The notes: a model not told the origin generated them from the letters alone. A stretch of DNA of 64,000 nucleotides from Mycolicibacterium sp. MU0053 (GCF_963378095.1 NZ_OY726397.1:4464001-4528000), one strand, 5' to 3'. Positions 23,884 to 31,344 are shown, counted from the stretch's first letter. A program made the numbers and translations.

Positions 23884-23989
23884 ATAGCAATTCAGTGATG
23901 GCGTTCCTGATTCGGGGTATTGCAGCGCTGGGCAGGGTCTTTAAGCGTTGCCGGCACCGCGATCGAACGCCCCTACTGAGACACGTCAC

Positions 23990-24001
23990 TGACACAGGTC
24001 A
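23990..24001. promoter_or_regulatory. TGAC-N4-GTCA box 2
   Basis: TGACACAGGTCA lies in the 219-bp space between the second membrane gene (ends 24066) and the TetR gene (starts 23846). It has the same half-sites as boxes 1 and 3. It may belong to the upstream promoter of the TetR operon. Nothing else was found in this gap. Confidence 0.55.
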
Positions 24002-24065
24002 GGTCGTGTCGAGACATCGAGCCGACGAGCAGGGCGCAGCGCAACCCACGTTCGGCGAATTGCCG

Positions 24066-24767
24066 TCAGTCGGTGAATATCTCGCGGTTCACCGAATGCA
24101 GGTACGGGATCGCGAGGAACGGCGTGATGTAGAAGATGTCATAGAGCCACCAGCCGACAACCGGGAAAACCACCCCCGCGTAGCGCACGTCGGCGAACAT
24201 CGTCATGTTGATCACGTAGACGATCCAGATCACCACGCCCATCCAGCAGGTGATCACCATCCACTGGTGCCCCCAGCGCTTCATCTGCAGAAATCCGATA
24301 CCGGCCGCGATCCGCATGGTGAACACCGTCAGGATGAAGCCGACCTCCAGCGCCTTCTCCCCCGGGGCCGTCGCGCCGCCGACCCACAACTCGTTGTAGT
24401 GCCAGAAGTAGCCGGCGTCGAACATGTTGCCCCAGCCGTTCAGCAGCACTCGCGCCAGCAGGGTGTGGTGTCCGACCAGGTCAAGGGCCCAACCGACGGT
24501 GTTGATCGCCGCGTCGACGATGACGCAGTAGCCCAGCAGGGTCACCAGCATGGGCCGCACGGTCAGTCCGTTGCGGTGCGCCCGGCGCAGCAACCACACC
24601 CCGCGCAGAAAAAGCGGCAGACCGAAGATCCCCAGTGCCGCGGTCCCGATCAGCAAGCTGCCCGAGATCAGCCACTTATCGGCCTGGCGTTGCGCCAGGC
24701 GCGACTCCGCCATGTGGTCCTCGAGGGACAACCCGGCGAGGTTCGAAGCGGCAGCGGGGGGACGCAT
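24066..24767 (-). CDS. Five-helix membrane protein, NorQD-associated (copy 2)
   Basis: 233 residues from ATG 24767. Paralogue of the 232-residue protein at 19907: the first 75 residues differ moderately, while the rest, including NMFDAGYFWHYNE, RWGHQWM, VINMTMFADVRYAGVVFP and YLHSVNREIFTD, is nearly unchanged. It is not accompanied by its own NorQ, NorD or microprotein genes; only a TetR gene precedes it, 41 bp upstream. It may assemble with the products of the first cluster or be an alternative subunit. Box 3 (24774-24785) lies 7 bp before the ATG, overlapping any ribosome-binding site. Function unknown. Confidence 0.75.
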   Translation of the reverse strand: MRPPAAASNLAGLSLEDHMAESRLAQRQADKWLISGSLLIGTAALGIFGLPLFLRGVWLLRRAHRNGLTVRPMLVTLLGYCVIVDAAINTVGWALDLVGHHTLLARVLLNGWGNMFDAGYFWHYNELWVGGATAPGEKALEVGFILTVFTMRIAAGIGFLQMKRWGHQWMVITCWMGVVIWIVYVINMTMFADVRYAGVVFPVVGWWLYDIFYITPFLAIPYLHSVNREIFTD

Positions 24768-24773
24768 GGTCGC

Positions 24774-24785
24774 TGACTTTAGTCA
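24774..24785. promoter_or_regulatory. TGAC-N4-GTCA box 3
   Basis: TGACTTTAGTCA lies between the second TetR gene and membrane copy 2, immediately before the latter's start. It shares half-sites with boxes 1 and 2. Confidence 0.6.
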
Positions 24786-24808
24786 TGCAAGTCCGCAATC
24801 GACAAGGC

Positions 24809-25411
24809 TCAACCCGCAGGCGCCACACTGCGCAGGGTGCGCTTCACCAGATCGTCGAGTAGCTCCCGACGCATCGGATCGTTGGTGGTGATGGCCAGTG
24901 CATAGAGGCACAGCAGGAAAAAAACCGCGCTGTTGAGCGCGTTGACGTCACTGGCAACCTCGCCGCCCGCGCGTGCCCGCTCGATCTGCTCGGCGAGCAA
25001 TACCACCAGCGAGTGGTCGCCGCCGCCCTCCGCGGGCGGACGGGTCTGCGAAAAGTGCAGCGCCAAAAAGTCTTTGAACAACACCTCGCCGAGGCGGCGT
25101 TCCAGGCCCAGCACCAACCGGGCCGCCTCTTCCAGCGCCGCCTCCAGGCCATGTCCCTTGTTGAGGAACTTTCCGAACTGCTTGGCCATCCGGTCTTCTT
25201 CGCGCTGCTCCAGCTCCAGCAGCACATGTTCCTTGGTCGGGAAGTGAAAAAAGAAGGTGCCGTGGGCAACTCCGGCGGCGGCCACGATGGCCCCGACGTC
25301 GGCGTCGGCCATCCCGGCCCGCTTGAATTCGGCGACGGCGGCCCCCATCAACCGCTCCCGGGTTTGCAGGCGCTTCGTTTCGCGCGCAGAGGGCCCGTTG
25401 ACCACAGCCAT
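24809..25411 (-). CDS. TetR-family regulator paired with membrane copy 2
   Basis: 200 residues from ATG 25411 (MAVVNGPSARETKRLQTRERL); an in-frame upstream start exists at 25471 but is less typical. The helix-turn-helix spans about residues 18-57. It is a paralogue of the regulator at 23244-23846, and the same FPTKEHVLLELE segment follows the recognition helix. Like recognition helices in the two proteins (VAHGTFYF / VAHGTFFF) predict a common DNA site, which fits the three TGAC-N4-GTCA boxes. Ligand unknown. Confidence 0.87.
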   Translation of the reverse strand: MAVVNGPSARETKRLQTRERLMGAAVAEFKRAGMADADVGAIVAAAGVAHGTFFFHFPTKEHVLLELEQREEDRMAKQFGKFLNKGHGLEAALEEAARLVLGLERRLGEVLFKDFLALHFSQTRPPAEGGGDHSLVVLLAEQIERARAGGEVASDVNALNSAVFFLLCLYALAITTNDPMRRELLDDLVKRTLRSVAPAG

Positions 25412-25496
25412 GTCGCTCCGTCTCGTCGTACCCCAGCCACCCGGGCTGCCCCGGATCGTCACCCACGACAATATCGTCTGGGTTGCGCGAGCTGAT

Positions 25497-26102
25497 TCAG
25501 CGCTGCGTCGACTCGTAACCCTTGCTCAGCCAGTACACGGTGCGCTCCAGGCTGGGCAGGATCTCGGTGCTGGCAATCTCGCCGGCGGCGAACCGGCCCA
25601 GCAAGCCGTAGACGACGTTGGTGATGACGGTGTCGAGATCCGCGACGAACCCCTCGTCGACGTCGGCGAGCACCTGCAGGAACGCAGGAACGACGGCGTC
25701 CAACCCTCGGCGCACCAGTTGCTCACCCCCGGGCGCGGCCCGGGCCTGGAAGTAGGCCTTGAGCATCGCGGGGTGCCGCTCCCAGGGCTCGAAAATGGTG
25801 CGCAGCACCCGCATCTGGCCGTCGTAGAACGACTCGCCGGCGGCCCGCTGCTGCCCCGTCAGACCTGCGTAGCGATTCTCATCGAGCCACATGTGCAAGG
25901 CGGCAAGGATCAGACCGTCGCGGGTGCCGTAGTGCTTGTAGATGGTGGCCAACGACGTACGGGCGCGGCGGGCGACCTCCCGCAGTTGGACCGCGTCGTA
26001 GCCCTCGGTTTCCAGGATCTCGACGACGATGCCGAGGATGCGGCGGTCGTGGGCCCCGGGGGCGACCCGCCCGTCCGGCGCCATCGCTTCAGCTCCCGTC
26101 AT
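25497..26102 (-). CDS. TetR-family regulator divergent from SDR operon
   Basis: 201 residues from ATG 26102 (ATG 26084 is an alternative). The helix-turn-helix is ILETEGYDAVQLREVARRARTSLATIYKHYGTRDGL (about residues 29-64), of the KstR-like type with YDAVQLREVA. The C-terminal domain is helical and ends WLSKGYESTQR. It is divergent from the SDR gene at 26214; the 111-bp gap carries two TGTAAC-type palindromes that it probably binds. The ligand may be a substrate of the SDRs, for example a terpenoid or steroid-like alcohol or its CoA ester (inference). Confidence 0.87.
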   Translation of the reverse strand: MTGAEAMAPDGRVAPGAHDRRILGIVVEILETEGYDAVQLREVARRARTSLATIYKHYGTRDGLILAALHMWLDENRYAGLTGQQRAAGESFYDGQMRVLRTIFEPWERHPAMLKAYFQARAAPGGEQLVRRGLDAVVPAFLQVLADVDEGFVADLDTVITNVVYGLLGRFAAGEIASTEILPSLERTVYWLSKGYESTQR

Positions 26103-26131
26103 CGTTTCCGCCAACCCCTTGCCCTCGTCCT

Positions 26132-26144
26132 GTAACAGGGTTAC
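26132..26144. promoter_or_regulatory. Operator palindrome GTAAC-N3-GTTAC
   Basis: GTAACAGGGTTAC is a perfect 5-3-5 palindrome 30 bp upstream of the TetR start at 26102. It is the first of two related boxes in the divergent promoter region. Confidence 0.65.
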
Positions 26145-26153
26145 TGTACCGGC

Positions 26154-26168
26154 TGTAACGCTGTTACA
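26154..26168. promoter_or_regulatory. Operator palindrome TGTAAC-N3-GTTACA
   Basis: TGTAACGCTGTTACA is a perfect 6-3-6 palindrome, 23 bp centre to centre from the box at 26132 and 45 bp before the SDR start. It is probably the second site of the same TetR regulator. Confidence 0.7.
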
Positions 26169-26213
26169 CACCTCGGTCGCACACCGGCGTGCCCCGCGAC
26201 GAAGCGAGAAGTT

Positions 26214-27044
26214 ATGGGTTCTTTGGACGGTAAGGTCGCCTTCATCACGGGAGTCGCCCGCGGGCAGGGTCGCAGCCACGCGCTCCGGCTCGCCGCCGAC
26301 GGGGCCGACATCATCGGCGTCGACATCTGCGCCGACATTGCCTCCAACGGCTACCCGATGGCCAGCCGGGACGAACTCGAGGAGACCGTCGCATTGGTGG
26401 AAGGCCAGGGCGCCAAGATGCTCGGCACAGTCGCCGACGTCCGTGACTTCGCAGCAGTGCGGGCCGCGTTGGACACCGGGGTTGAGCACTTCGGTCGCCT
26501 CGACATCGTGTGCGCCAACGCGGGCATTGCCCCGATGGCCTTCCGCGAGTTGACCATCGAAGAAGAACTCGAGATGTGGACCGACGTGATCGGGGTCAAC
26601 CTGGACGGGGCGTTCCATACGGCCAAGGCCGCCATCCCCCATCTGGTCGCCGGACAACGCGGCGGGTCCATCGTCTTCACGAGTTCGACCGCCGGCCTGA
26701 AGGGCTTCGGCGGGATGCAGGGCGGCGGGCTGGGCTACGCGGCCTCCAAGCACGGCATCGTCGGCCTGATGCGCACGCTGGCCAATGCCCTGGCGCCACA
26801 CAGCATTCGGGTCAACACCGTGCACCCGACCGCGGTGAACACCATGATGGCGGTCAACCCGGCCATGACCGCGTTCCTCGAGGCCTACCCCGACGGCGGC
26901 CCGCACCTGCAGAATCCGATGCCCGTGCAACTGCTGGAACCCGACGACATCAGCGCGGCCATCGCCTACCTGGTCTCCGACGCCGCCCAGTACGTCACCG
27001 GGGTCACTTTCCCCGTCGACGCCGGCTTCTGCAACAAGCTATGA
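26214..27044 (+). CDS. Mycofactocin-type SDR dehydrogenase (carveol dehydrogenase-like)
   Basis: 276-residue short-chain dehydrogenase. TGVARGQGRSHALRLA (residues 11-26) is the NAD site, CANAGIAP near 99 the NAG motif, and Ser (SIVFTSSTAG) with YAASKHG near 180 the catalytic residues. The insertion CADIASNGYPMASRDELEETV after beta-2 is characteristic of the mycofactocin-coupled SDR family (TIGR03971), whose NAD stays bound and is reoxidised through mycofactocin. Mycofactocin genes are not in this window. It is first in a three-gene operon; its stop overlaps the next ATG (ATGA). Confidence 0.88.
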   Translation: MGSLDGKVAFITGVARGQGRSHALRLAADGADIIGVDICADIASNGYPMASRDELEETVALVEGQGAKMLGTVADVRDFAAVRAALDTGVEHFGRLDIVCANAGIAPMAFRELTIEEELEMWTDVIGVNLDGAFHTAKAAIPHLVAGQRGGSIVFTSSTAGLKGFGGMQGGGLGYAASKHGIVGLMRTLANALAPHSIRVNTVHPTAVNTMMAVNPAMTAFLEAYPDGGPHLQNPMPVQLLEPDDISAAIAYLVSDAAQYVTGVTFPVDAGFCNKL

Positions 27045-27844
27045 GCGGCCGGGTAGCAGGCAAGCGGGTCCTGATCACCGGCGCCGCACGGGGAATGGGC
27101 CGCAGCCACGCGGTGCGACTGGCCGAGGAGGGCGCCGACCTGATCCTGGTCGACATCTGTGAATCGCTGCCGGACATCGAGTATCCGCTGGCCACCCGCG
27201 ACGACCTGGCCGAGACCGCCCGACTGGTCGAACAACAAGGCCGGCGCGCGCTCACCCACGTGGTGGACGTCCGCGACGCCACGGCGCTCTCGACCGCGGT
27301 CGACGATGCGGTCGCGCGGATGGGCGGGCTGGATGCCGCGGTGGCCAACGCCGGGGTGTTGACGGCCGGCACCTGGGACACCACCACCTCCGAGCAGTGG
27401 CGCACCGTCGTCGACGTCAACCTGATCGGGGCGTGGAACACCTGCGCGGCCGCGCTGCCGCATTTGGTGGACCGGGGCGGCAGCCTGATCAACATCAGTT
27501 CCGCGGCCGGCATCAAGGGTTCACCGCTGCACACGCCGTACACCGCGGCCAAGCACGGCGTGGTCGGCATGAGCAAGGCGTTGGCCAATGAGCTTGCCGC
27601 CCTGAATGTTCGGGTCAACACCGTGCATCCGACCGGGGTGGAGACCGGGATGCAGCCGCCCTCGCTGCACGCGCTACTGCGCGAGAAGCGCCCCGACCTG
27701 GCACCCATTTTCGGCAACGCGCTGCCGGTGGTGATGGTGGAGGCGATCGACATCAGCAACGCGGTGCTGTACCTGGTCTCCGACGAATCCCGGTACGTCA
27801 CCGGCCTGGAGTTCAAGGTCGACGCCGGCGTCACCATCCGGTGA
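27041..27844 (+). CDS. Second mycofactocin-type SDR dehydrogenase
   Basis: 267 residues, ATG 27041 overlapping the previous stop. NAD site TGAARGMGRSHAVRLA (residues 13-28), VANAGVLTAG near 101, SSAAGIKG and YTAAKHG for catalysis. It has the same family insertion (ICESLPDIEYPLATRDDLAETA) after beta-2, so it also belongs to the mycofactocin-coupled group, yet differs enough from its neighbour to suggest a different substrate or stereochemistry. It is followed after 27 bp by the CMD gene. Confidence 0.88.
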   Translation: MSGRVAGKRVLITGAARGMGRSHAVRLAEEGADLILVDICESLPDIEYPLATRDDLAETARLVEQQGRRALTHVVDVRDATALSTAVDDAVARMGGLDAAVANAGVLTAGTWDTTTSEQWRTVVDVNLIGAWNTCAAALPHLVDRGGSLINISSAAGIKGSPLHTPYTAAKHGVVGMSKALANELAALNVRVNTVHPTGVETGMQPPSLHALLREKRPDLAPIFGNALPVVMVEAIDISNAVLYLVSDESRYVTGLEFKVDAGVTIR

Positions 27845-27871
27845 CGCCGCCCGCAGAGAGAGCAGACGACA

Positions 27872-28663
27872 ATGGCCACCGACCGCGGTAGACAGGCCTT
27901 CGCCGACGTGATGACCTTCCCGGCCCCGGCGGAGTCCACGCCGACCTCGGCGGGCCTGCTGGACTTCGTCTTCGCCGAGGTGTGGCAGCGGCCGGGCCTG
28001 AGCCGGCGGGAGCGGCGTTTCATCACGCTGCCGTGCGTCGCGGCCGCCGACGCCGAAGGGCCGTTGCGCGATCACGTGTACGCCGCACTGAACAGCGGCG
28101 ATGTGTCGTTCGGCGAAATGCAGGAGACCGCATTACATTTCGCGGTGTACGCCGGCTGGCCGAAGGCGTCCCGGTTCGCCATGACGGTCGACGAGCAGTG
28201 GCAGCGCATCCACGACGAGCGAGGCCAGGCGGTGCCGCCACCCGAACCGCTGTTGCCGCTGAGCACCCCCAGCGATCCGGAGCAGCGGCTGGCCGTCGGC
28301 GAGCAGGCGTTCAAGGACATCAACTGCCTGGGTTTCGCGCCACCGCGGGATCACCCGTTCCACGGGGCGGGCATCCTGAACTTCGTTTTCGGCGAGATGT
28401 GGTTGCGCCCCGGCCTGGGCATGAAGGAGCGGCGGTTGGTGACCGTGGCGTGCGTCGCGTTCCAGGACGCGCCGTATCCCATCCTGAGCCACGTCTACGC
28501 CGCGCTGAAGAGCCGCGAGGTGTCATTCGACGAAATGGACGAATTGGCACTGCATTTCGCGGCATATTACGGCTGGGCCAAGGCGGTCAATCTCAGCCAG
28601 GTGATCGAGGAGCAGAAGGTGCGGGTCACCGGCGAATGGGCCGCCGAGGGCGCACCCGGGTAG
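27872..28663 (+). CDS. Two-domain carboxymuconolactone decarboxylase-like protein
   Basis: 263 residues made of two CMD/AhpD-type repeats. Repeat 1 is about residues 22-110 (FVFAEVWQRPGLSRRERRFITLPCVAAAD, then HFAVYAGWPKA). Repeat 2 is about 165-250 (FVFGEMWLRPGLGMKERRLVTVACVAFQD, then HFAAYYGWAKA). Each has one Cys after the RRER/ERRL turn and a His in the next helix but no CxxC, so a decarboxylase, lactonase or hydrolase-like role is more likely than peroxidase. It is last in the SDR operon and probably handles an oxidised product of the SDRs (inference). Confidence 0.83.
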   Translation: MATDRGRQAFADVMTFPAPAESTPTSAGLLDFVFAEVWQRPGLSRRERRFITLPCVAAADAEGPLRDHVYAALNSGDVSFGEMQETALHFAVYAGWPKASRFAMTVDEQWQRIHDERGQAVPPPEPLLPLSTPSDPEQRLAVGEQAFKDINCLGFAPPRDHPFHGAGILNFVFGEMWLRPGLGMKERRLVTVACVAFQDAPYPILSHVYAALKSREVSFDEMDELALHFAAYYGWAKAVNLSQVIEEQKVRVTGEWAAEGAPG

Positions 28664-28672
28664 GGCGGCAGC

Positions 28673-29281
28673 TCACGGCAAGGGCCGCCGCCGGATGCCG
28701 TCGGCGATGCCGGAGATCAGGAAGTCCAACTCTGCGGCATCGTGCACGCGCCGGCCGCCGCTGGCCGCGTCCTGCATCACGCCCCCGATGAACATTGCCA
28801 CCGCATAGGCCTGTCGGTCGACCTGGCCCGGACCGGTTGGGCGGCCGCCGGGCTGCAGCCGCAGCACGGCGTCCCGGATCAGCCCCATGAACTCGTCGGC
28901 GTTGCGGCGCAGCGCCGCGGCCAGTTCCGGATCGCGGGCCGCCTGCAACGCAAGTTCATTGCGCGCCTTGGTCCGCAGCAGCTTGGCCCCGCGCAATGAC
29001 CGGCTGACCAGGGTGGCCAGCCCCGACGGGCCGGCCGCGTCGGCCGAGGCCCGGGTGGCCGCCGTCAGGTCCTTGAGGTCGAGTTCGACGACCCGCTCGG
29101 CGACCGCGCGCAGCAGCGCCGAACTCGTCCGCCAGTAGAACGACGTGGTGCCATCGGGAAAGCCGGCCTTGCGGTCCACCCGCAGATGCGTCACACCCTT
29201 GAGTCCGCCCTCGGCGAGCAGCCGGATCGCGGCGTCACACAGCGCGCGTCGACGCTGCTCGGGGTTGGGCTTGCTGCGCAT
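28673..29281 (-). CDS. TetR-family regulator (CTCTA operator candidate)
   Basis: 202 residues from ATG 29281 (a GTG at 29290 would add three). The DNA-binding part RRRALCDAAIRLLAEGG...FPDGTTSFYWRTSSALL covers about residues 9-58; the C-terminal domain is helical. It is divergent from the LLM gene at 29346, with the palindrome CTCTA-N6-TAGAG between them. The same 16-bp pattern stands between the SDR (31340) and hydrolase (32277) genes, so it probably governs both promoters. Ligand unknown. It ends 9 bp from the convergent CMD stop. Confidence 0.86.
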   Translation of the reverse strand: MRSKPNPEQRRRALCDAAIRLLAEGGLKGVTHLRVDRKAGFPDGTTSFYWRTSSALLRAVAERVVELDLKDLTAATRASADAAGPSGLATLVSRSLRGAKLLRTKARNELALQAARDPELAAALRRNADEFMGLIRDAVLRLQPGGRPTGPGQVDRQAYAVAMFIGGVMQDAASGGRRVHDAAELDFLISGIADGIRRRPLP

Positions 29282-29322
29282 GATGAGCACGAAGTCTAAC
29301 CCCTGGGTATTGCCCCGCCAAT

Positions 29323-29338
29323 CTCTATCATCGTAGAG
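29323..29338. promoter_or_regulatory. CTCTA-N6-TAGAG operator 1
   Basis: CTCTATCATCGTAGAG, a 5-6-5 palindrome ending 7 bp before the LLM GTG. It includes TATCAT, which could be a -10 element of a near-leaderless transcript. Same pattern as the site at 32164-32179. Confidence 0.65.
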
Positions 29339-29345
29339 TCAGGGA

Positions 29346-30266
29346 GTGAAACTCGTCTTCAATCTCCCACACATGCTGCGTATCAAGGCGATGTCACAGC
29401 CCTGGGAAGCCTCCGTCACCGGCGCCGACCAAACCCGGATGGCCAAATGCGCCGATGAGTGGGGCTACGACATGATCGCTGTCCCCGAGCATTTCGTGAT
29501 CCCCAACGAGCATGTCGAACTGTCCGGGCCGCACTGGCTGCAGTCGACGGTCGCCCAGGCCTATCTCGCCGGTGCGACATCGAACATCAAGCTGAACTCC
29601 TGCGTCACCGTGCTGCCGCTGCAGCACCCGATCGTGCTGGCCAAATCGTTGGCCACCGCGGACTGGATGAGCGGCGGCCGGATGATGGTCACGTTCGGTG
29701 TGGGTTGGCTCAAGCCCGAGTTCGAGCTGCTCGGCGTCCCGTTTCACGAACGCGGGCGGATCGCCGACGAGTACCTCGCCGCGATCGTGGAGTTGTGGAC
29801 CAGCGAATCACCAAGCTACCAAGGCAAGTACGTGTCGTTCGACGACGTCGCCTTCGAGCCGAAGCCGGTGCAGAAGCCGCACCTGCCCATCTGGATCGGC
29901 GGCGACGCCGACGGCGCACTGCGCCGCGCCGCCAAATACGCCTCCGGATGGTGGTCGTTCCTGACACCGCCCGAACAGATCGCCGAGCGGGTGAACTTCA
30001 TCAAGTCCCAGCCGGATTACGACGGCCGGGCCTTCGACGTGGTGCATGGGTTGGGCACCGGTCGGGTCGGCGAGGGCCATGAGGTTCGCGACGACCCACA
30101 CGGCCGGCCCGGCATGAACGCCGCCGAGATCGTCGACCGGTTGGGCTGGCTCGCCGAACAGGGCGTGACGGTCAGCGCGGTGCCGCTGCCACCGGTGCGC
30201 GGGGTCGACGAGTACCTCGACTACGCGCAGTGGGTCATCGAGGAGATCAAACCCCAGGTGCCCTAA
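29346..30266 (+). CDS. F420-dependent LLM-class oxidoreductase
   Basis: 306 residues, GTG start 29346. Luciferase-like monooxygenase TIM barrel of the TIGR03619 F420 type. VPEHFVIPNEHVELSGPHW near residue 47, NSCVTVLPLQHPIVLAKSLATADWMSGGRMMVTFGVGWLKPEF as strand/helix core near 85-130, and LPIWIGGDADGALRRAAKYASGWW near 180. It probably oxidises or reduces a lipid- or terpenoid-like compound with F420. Its TAA (30264-30266) lies in the target duplication left by the IS element; the reading frame is intact. Confidence 0.87.
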   Translation: MKLVFNLPHMLRIKAMSQPWEASVTGADQTRMAKCADEWGYDMIAVPEHFVIPNEHVELSGPHWLQSTVAQAYLAGATSNIKLNSCVTVLPLQHPIVLAKSLATADWMSGGRMMVTFGVGWLKPEFELLGVPFHERGRIADEYLAAIVELWTSESPSYQGKYVSFDDVAFEPKPVQKPHLPIWIGGDADGALRRAAKYASGWWSFLTPPEQIAERVNFIKSQPDYDGRAFDVVHGLGTGRVGEGHEVRDDPHGRPGMNAAEIVDRLGWLAEQGVTVSAVPLPPVRGVDEYLDYAQWVIEEIKPQVP

Positions 30267-30268
30267 AT
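30263..30268. repeat. Left target-site duplication CCTAAA of the IS
   Basis: CCTAAA directly before the left inverted repeat is repeated exactly after the right one (31339-31344). The six bases include the stop codons of both flanking genes. Confidence 0.85.
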
Positions 30269-31234
30269 GTAATGACCAGGCAGGTTGTGAACGCGTAGGC
30301 GCTCGATGGGGGTCTTTCCTCCGATACCGGTGTGGGGTCGGTGGTGATTGTAGTGATGCAGCCAATCTTGGTAGGTCTGCGCGCGGGCGTCGTTGGACCG
30401 GTAGGTCTGGGCGTAGGCCCATTCGGCGGCCAGGGTGCGGTTGAAGCGTTCCACCTTGCCGTTGGTCTGCGGCCGATACGGTCGGGTTCGCTTGTGCGTG
30501 ATCACATCGCCTAGTGCTTCGGCGAAACACTTTGAGCGGTAACATGATCCGTTGTCAGTGAGGACGCGCCGAACGATGATGCCATGGTCTACGAAGAAGG
30601 CGTTGGCGTTGCGCCAGAACGCTGCGGCGGTCTCCTTGCGTTCGTCGTCGAGTTCTTCGGAGTAGGCCAGTCGGCTGTGGTCGTCGACCGCGTGGTGCAG
30701 GTAGGCGTAGCCCATCCCGCTGCGGGTTTTGCGCCCCGCTTGCCGGCCGAGCTTGCGGTGCCCACCACCATCGGGGATACGGCCGAGCTTTTTGATGTCC
30801 ACGTGCACCAGATCGCCCGGCGCCGCGTGCTCGTAGCGGTTGGGCTTCGGGCGGCGTACCGGCAGGCCGGTGGCCTGATCCAGGTGCCTCAACAGGGGCA
30901 TCTTGTAGCGCTTGAGCACCGCCTGCACCGTTGATCGCGGCACGTGCAGGTGTGCGGCGATCCGATCGGGCCCCCAGCGGCGGGTGAAGCGCAGCTTGAC
31001 GATCCGACGCTCCCGACGTGCCGGCAGCCGGTTGGGGCTGTGGCGCGGACGGCTGGGTCGGTCGAACATCGCCTCCGCGCCACCGACCCGGTAGCGATCG
31101 GCCCACTTCTTCGCTGTGGCCGGTGAGCACTGGAACCGCTCAGCAGCACGTCGGATCGACCAACCCTCATCGACAATCAGCTTGGCGAGTTTCAATCGCC
31201 CCTTCGGGGTCAGCGAAGCATTAGCGTGGGACAC
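30263..31234 (-). CDS. IS481-family transposase
   Basis: 323 residues from ATG 31234, full length for an IS481 DDE transposase. N-terminal helix-turn-helix (LAKLIVDEGWSIRRAAERFQCSPATAKKWADRY, residues 15-47), a second HTH/linker (RWGPDRIAAHLHVPRSTVQAVLKRY), then the RNase H-like core: VHVDIKKLG near 143 (first Asp), VLTDNGSCYRS near 219 (second Asp) and RPQTNGKVERFNRTL near 250 (Glu). No frameshift. The reading frame passes through the left inverted repeat, and its TAG lies at 30263-30265, in the duplicated target DNA outside the element. Confidence 0.95.
   Translation of the reverse strand: MSHANASLTPKGRLKLAKLIVDEGWSIRRAAERFQCSPATAKKWADRYRVGGAEAMFDRPSRPRHSPNRLPARRERRIVKLRFTRRWGPDRIAAHLHVPRSTVQAVLKRYKMPLLRHLDQATGLPVRRPKPNRYEHAAPGDLVHVDIKKLGRIPDGGGHRKLGRQAGRKTRSGMGYAYLHHAVDDHSRLAYSEELDDERKETAAAFWRNANAFFVDHGIIVRRVLTDNGSCYRSKCFAEALGDVITHKRTRPYRPQTNGKVERFNRTLAAEWAYAQTYRSNDARAQTYQDWLHHYNHHRPHTGIGGKTPIERLRVHNLPGHYI
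30269..30294. repeat. Left terminal inverted repeat of IS481 element
   Basis: The outer end begins TGTAATGACCAGGCAGG. It matches the right repeat at 24 of 26 positions. Confidence 0.88.
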
Positions 31235-31312
31235 GAGGACCTCCTGGTGATCGGCGTGTGTGTGGTAACCACACCGATACCGGAGGTCCTCACCTACTTC
31301 CGCGCACCACGC

Positions 31313-31338
31313 CGTTCACAACCTCCCTGGCCATTACA
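31313..31338. repeat. Right terminal inverted repeat of IS481 element
   Basis: The reverse complement begins TGTAATGGCCAGGGAGG. It differs from the left repeat at positions 8 and 14 only. Confidence 0.88.
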
Positions 31339-31344
31339 CCTAAA
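31339..31344. repeat. Right target-site duplication CCTAAA of the IS
   Basis: Second copy of CCTAAA. It carries the TAG stop of the SDR gene at 31340-31342 (minus strand). Confidence 0.85.

Larger units (their letters stand above)
30269..31338 (-). mobile_element. Complete IS481-family insertion sequence, 1070 bp
   Basis: Bounded by 26-bp inverted repeats (30269-30294 and 31313-31338), flanked by the 6-bp duplication CCTAAA, and carrying one intact transposase gene. The near-identical repeats and exact duplication point to a recent insertion. It sits in the overlap between the stops of the LLM and SDR genes, and removing it with one CCTAAA restores a plain convergent pair. Confidence 0.93.

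Noticed and set aside
23864..23898. TCACTGA/TCAGTGA inverted repeat around the TetR promoter
   Set aside because: The 21-bp spacing and off-centre position relative to the TGAC box make it weaker than the shared TGAC-N4-GTCA sites.
19907..24767. Assignment of the five-helix proteins to copper membrane monooxygenases (PmoA/PmoC type)
   Set aside because: Asp-His-Glu spacing is suggestive, but I could not match the helices or ligand motifs to PmoA, PmoB or PmoC, and no PmoB-like cupredoxin is present. A profile or structure comparison would decide.
30263..31344. IS element as a cause of gene disruption
   Set aside because: Both flanking genes keep complete frames and their own stop codons.
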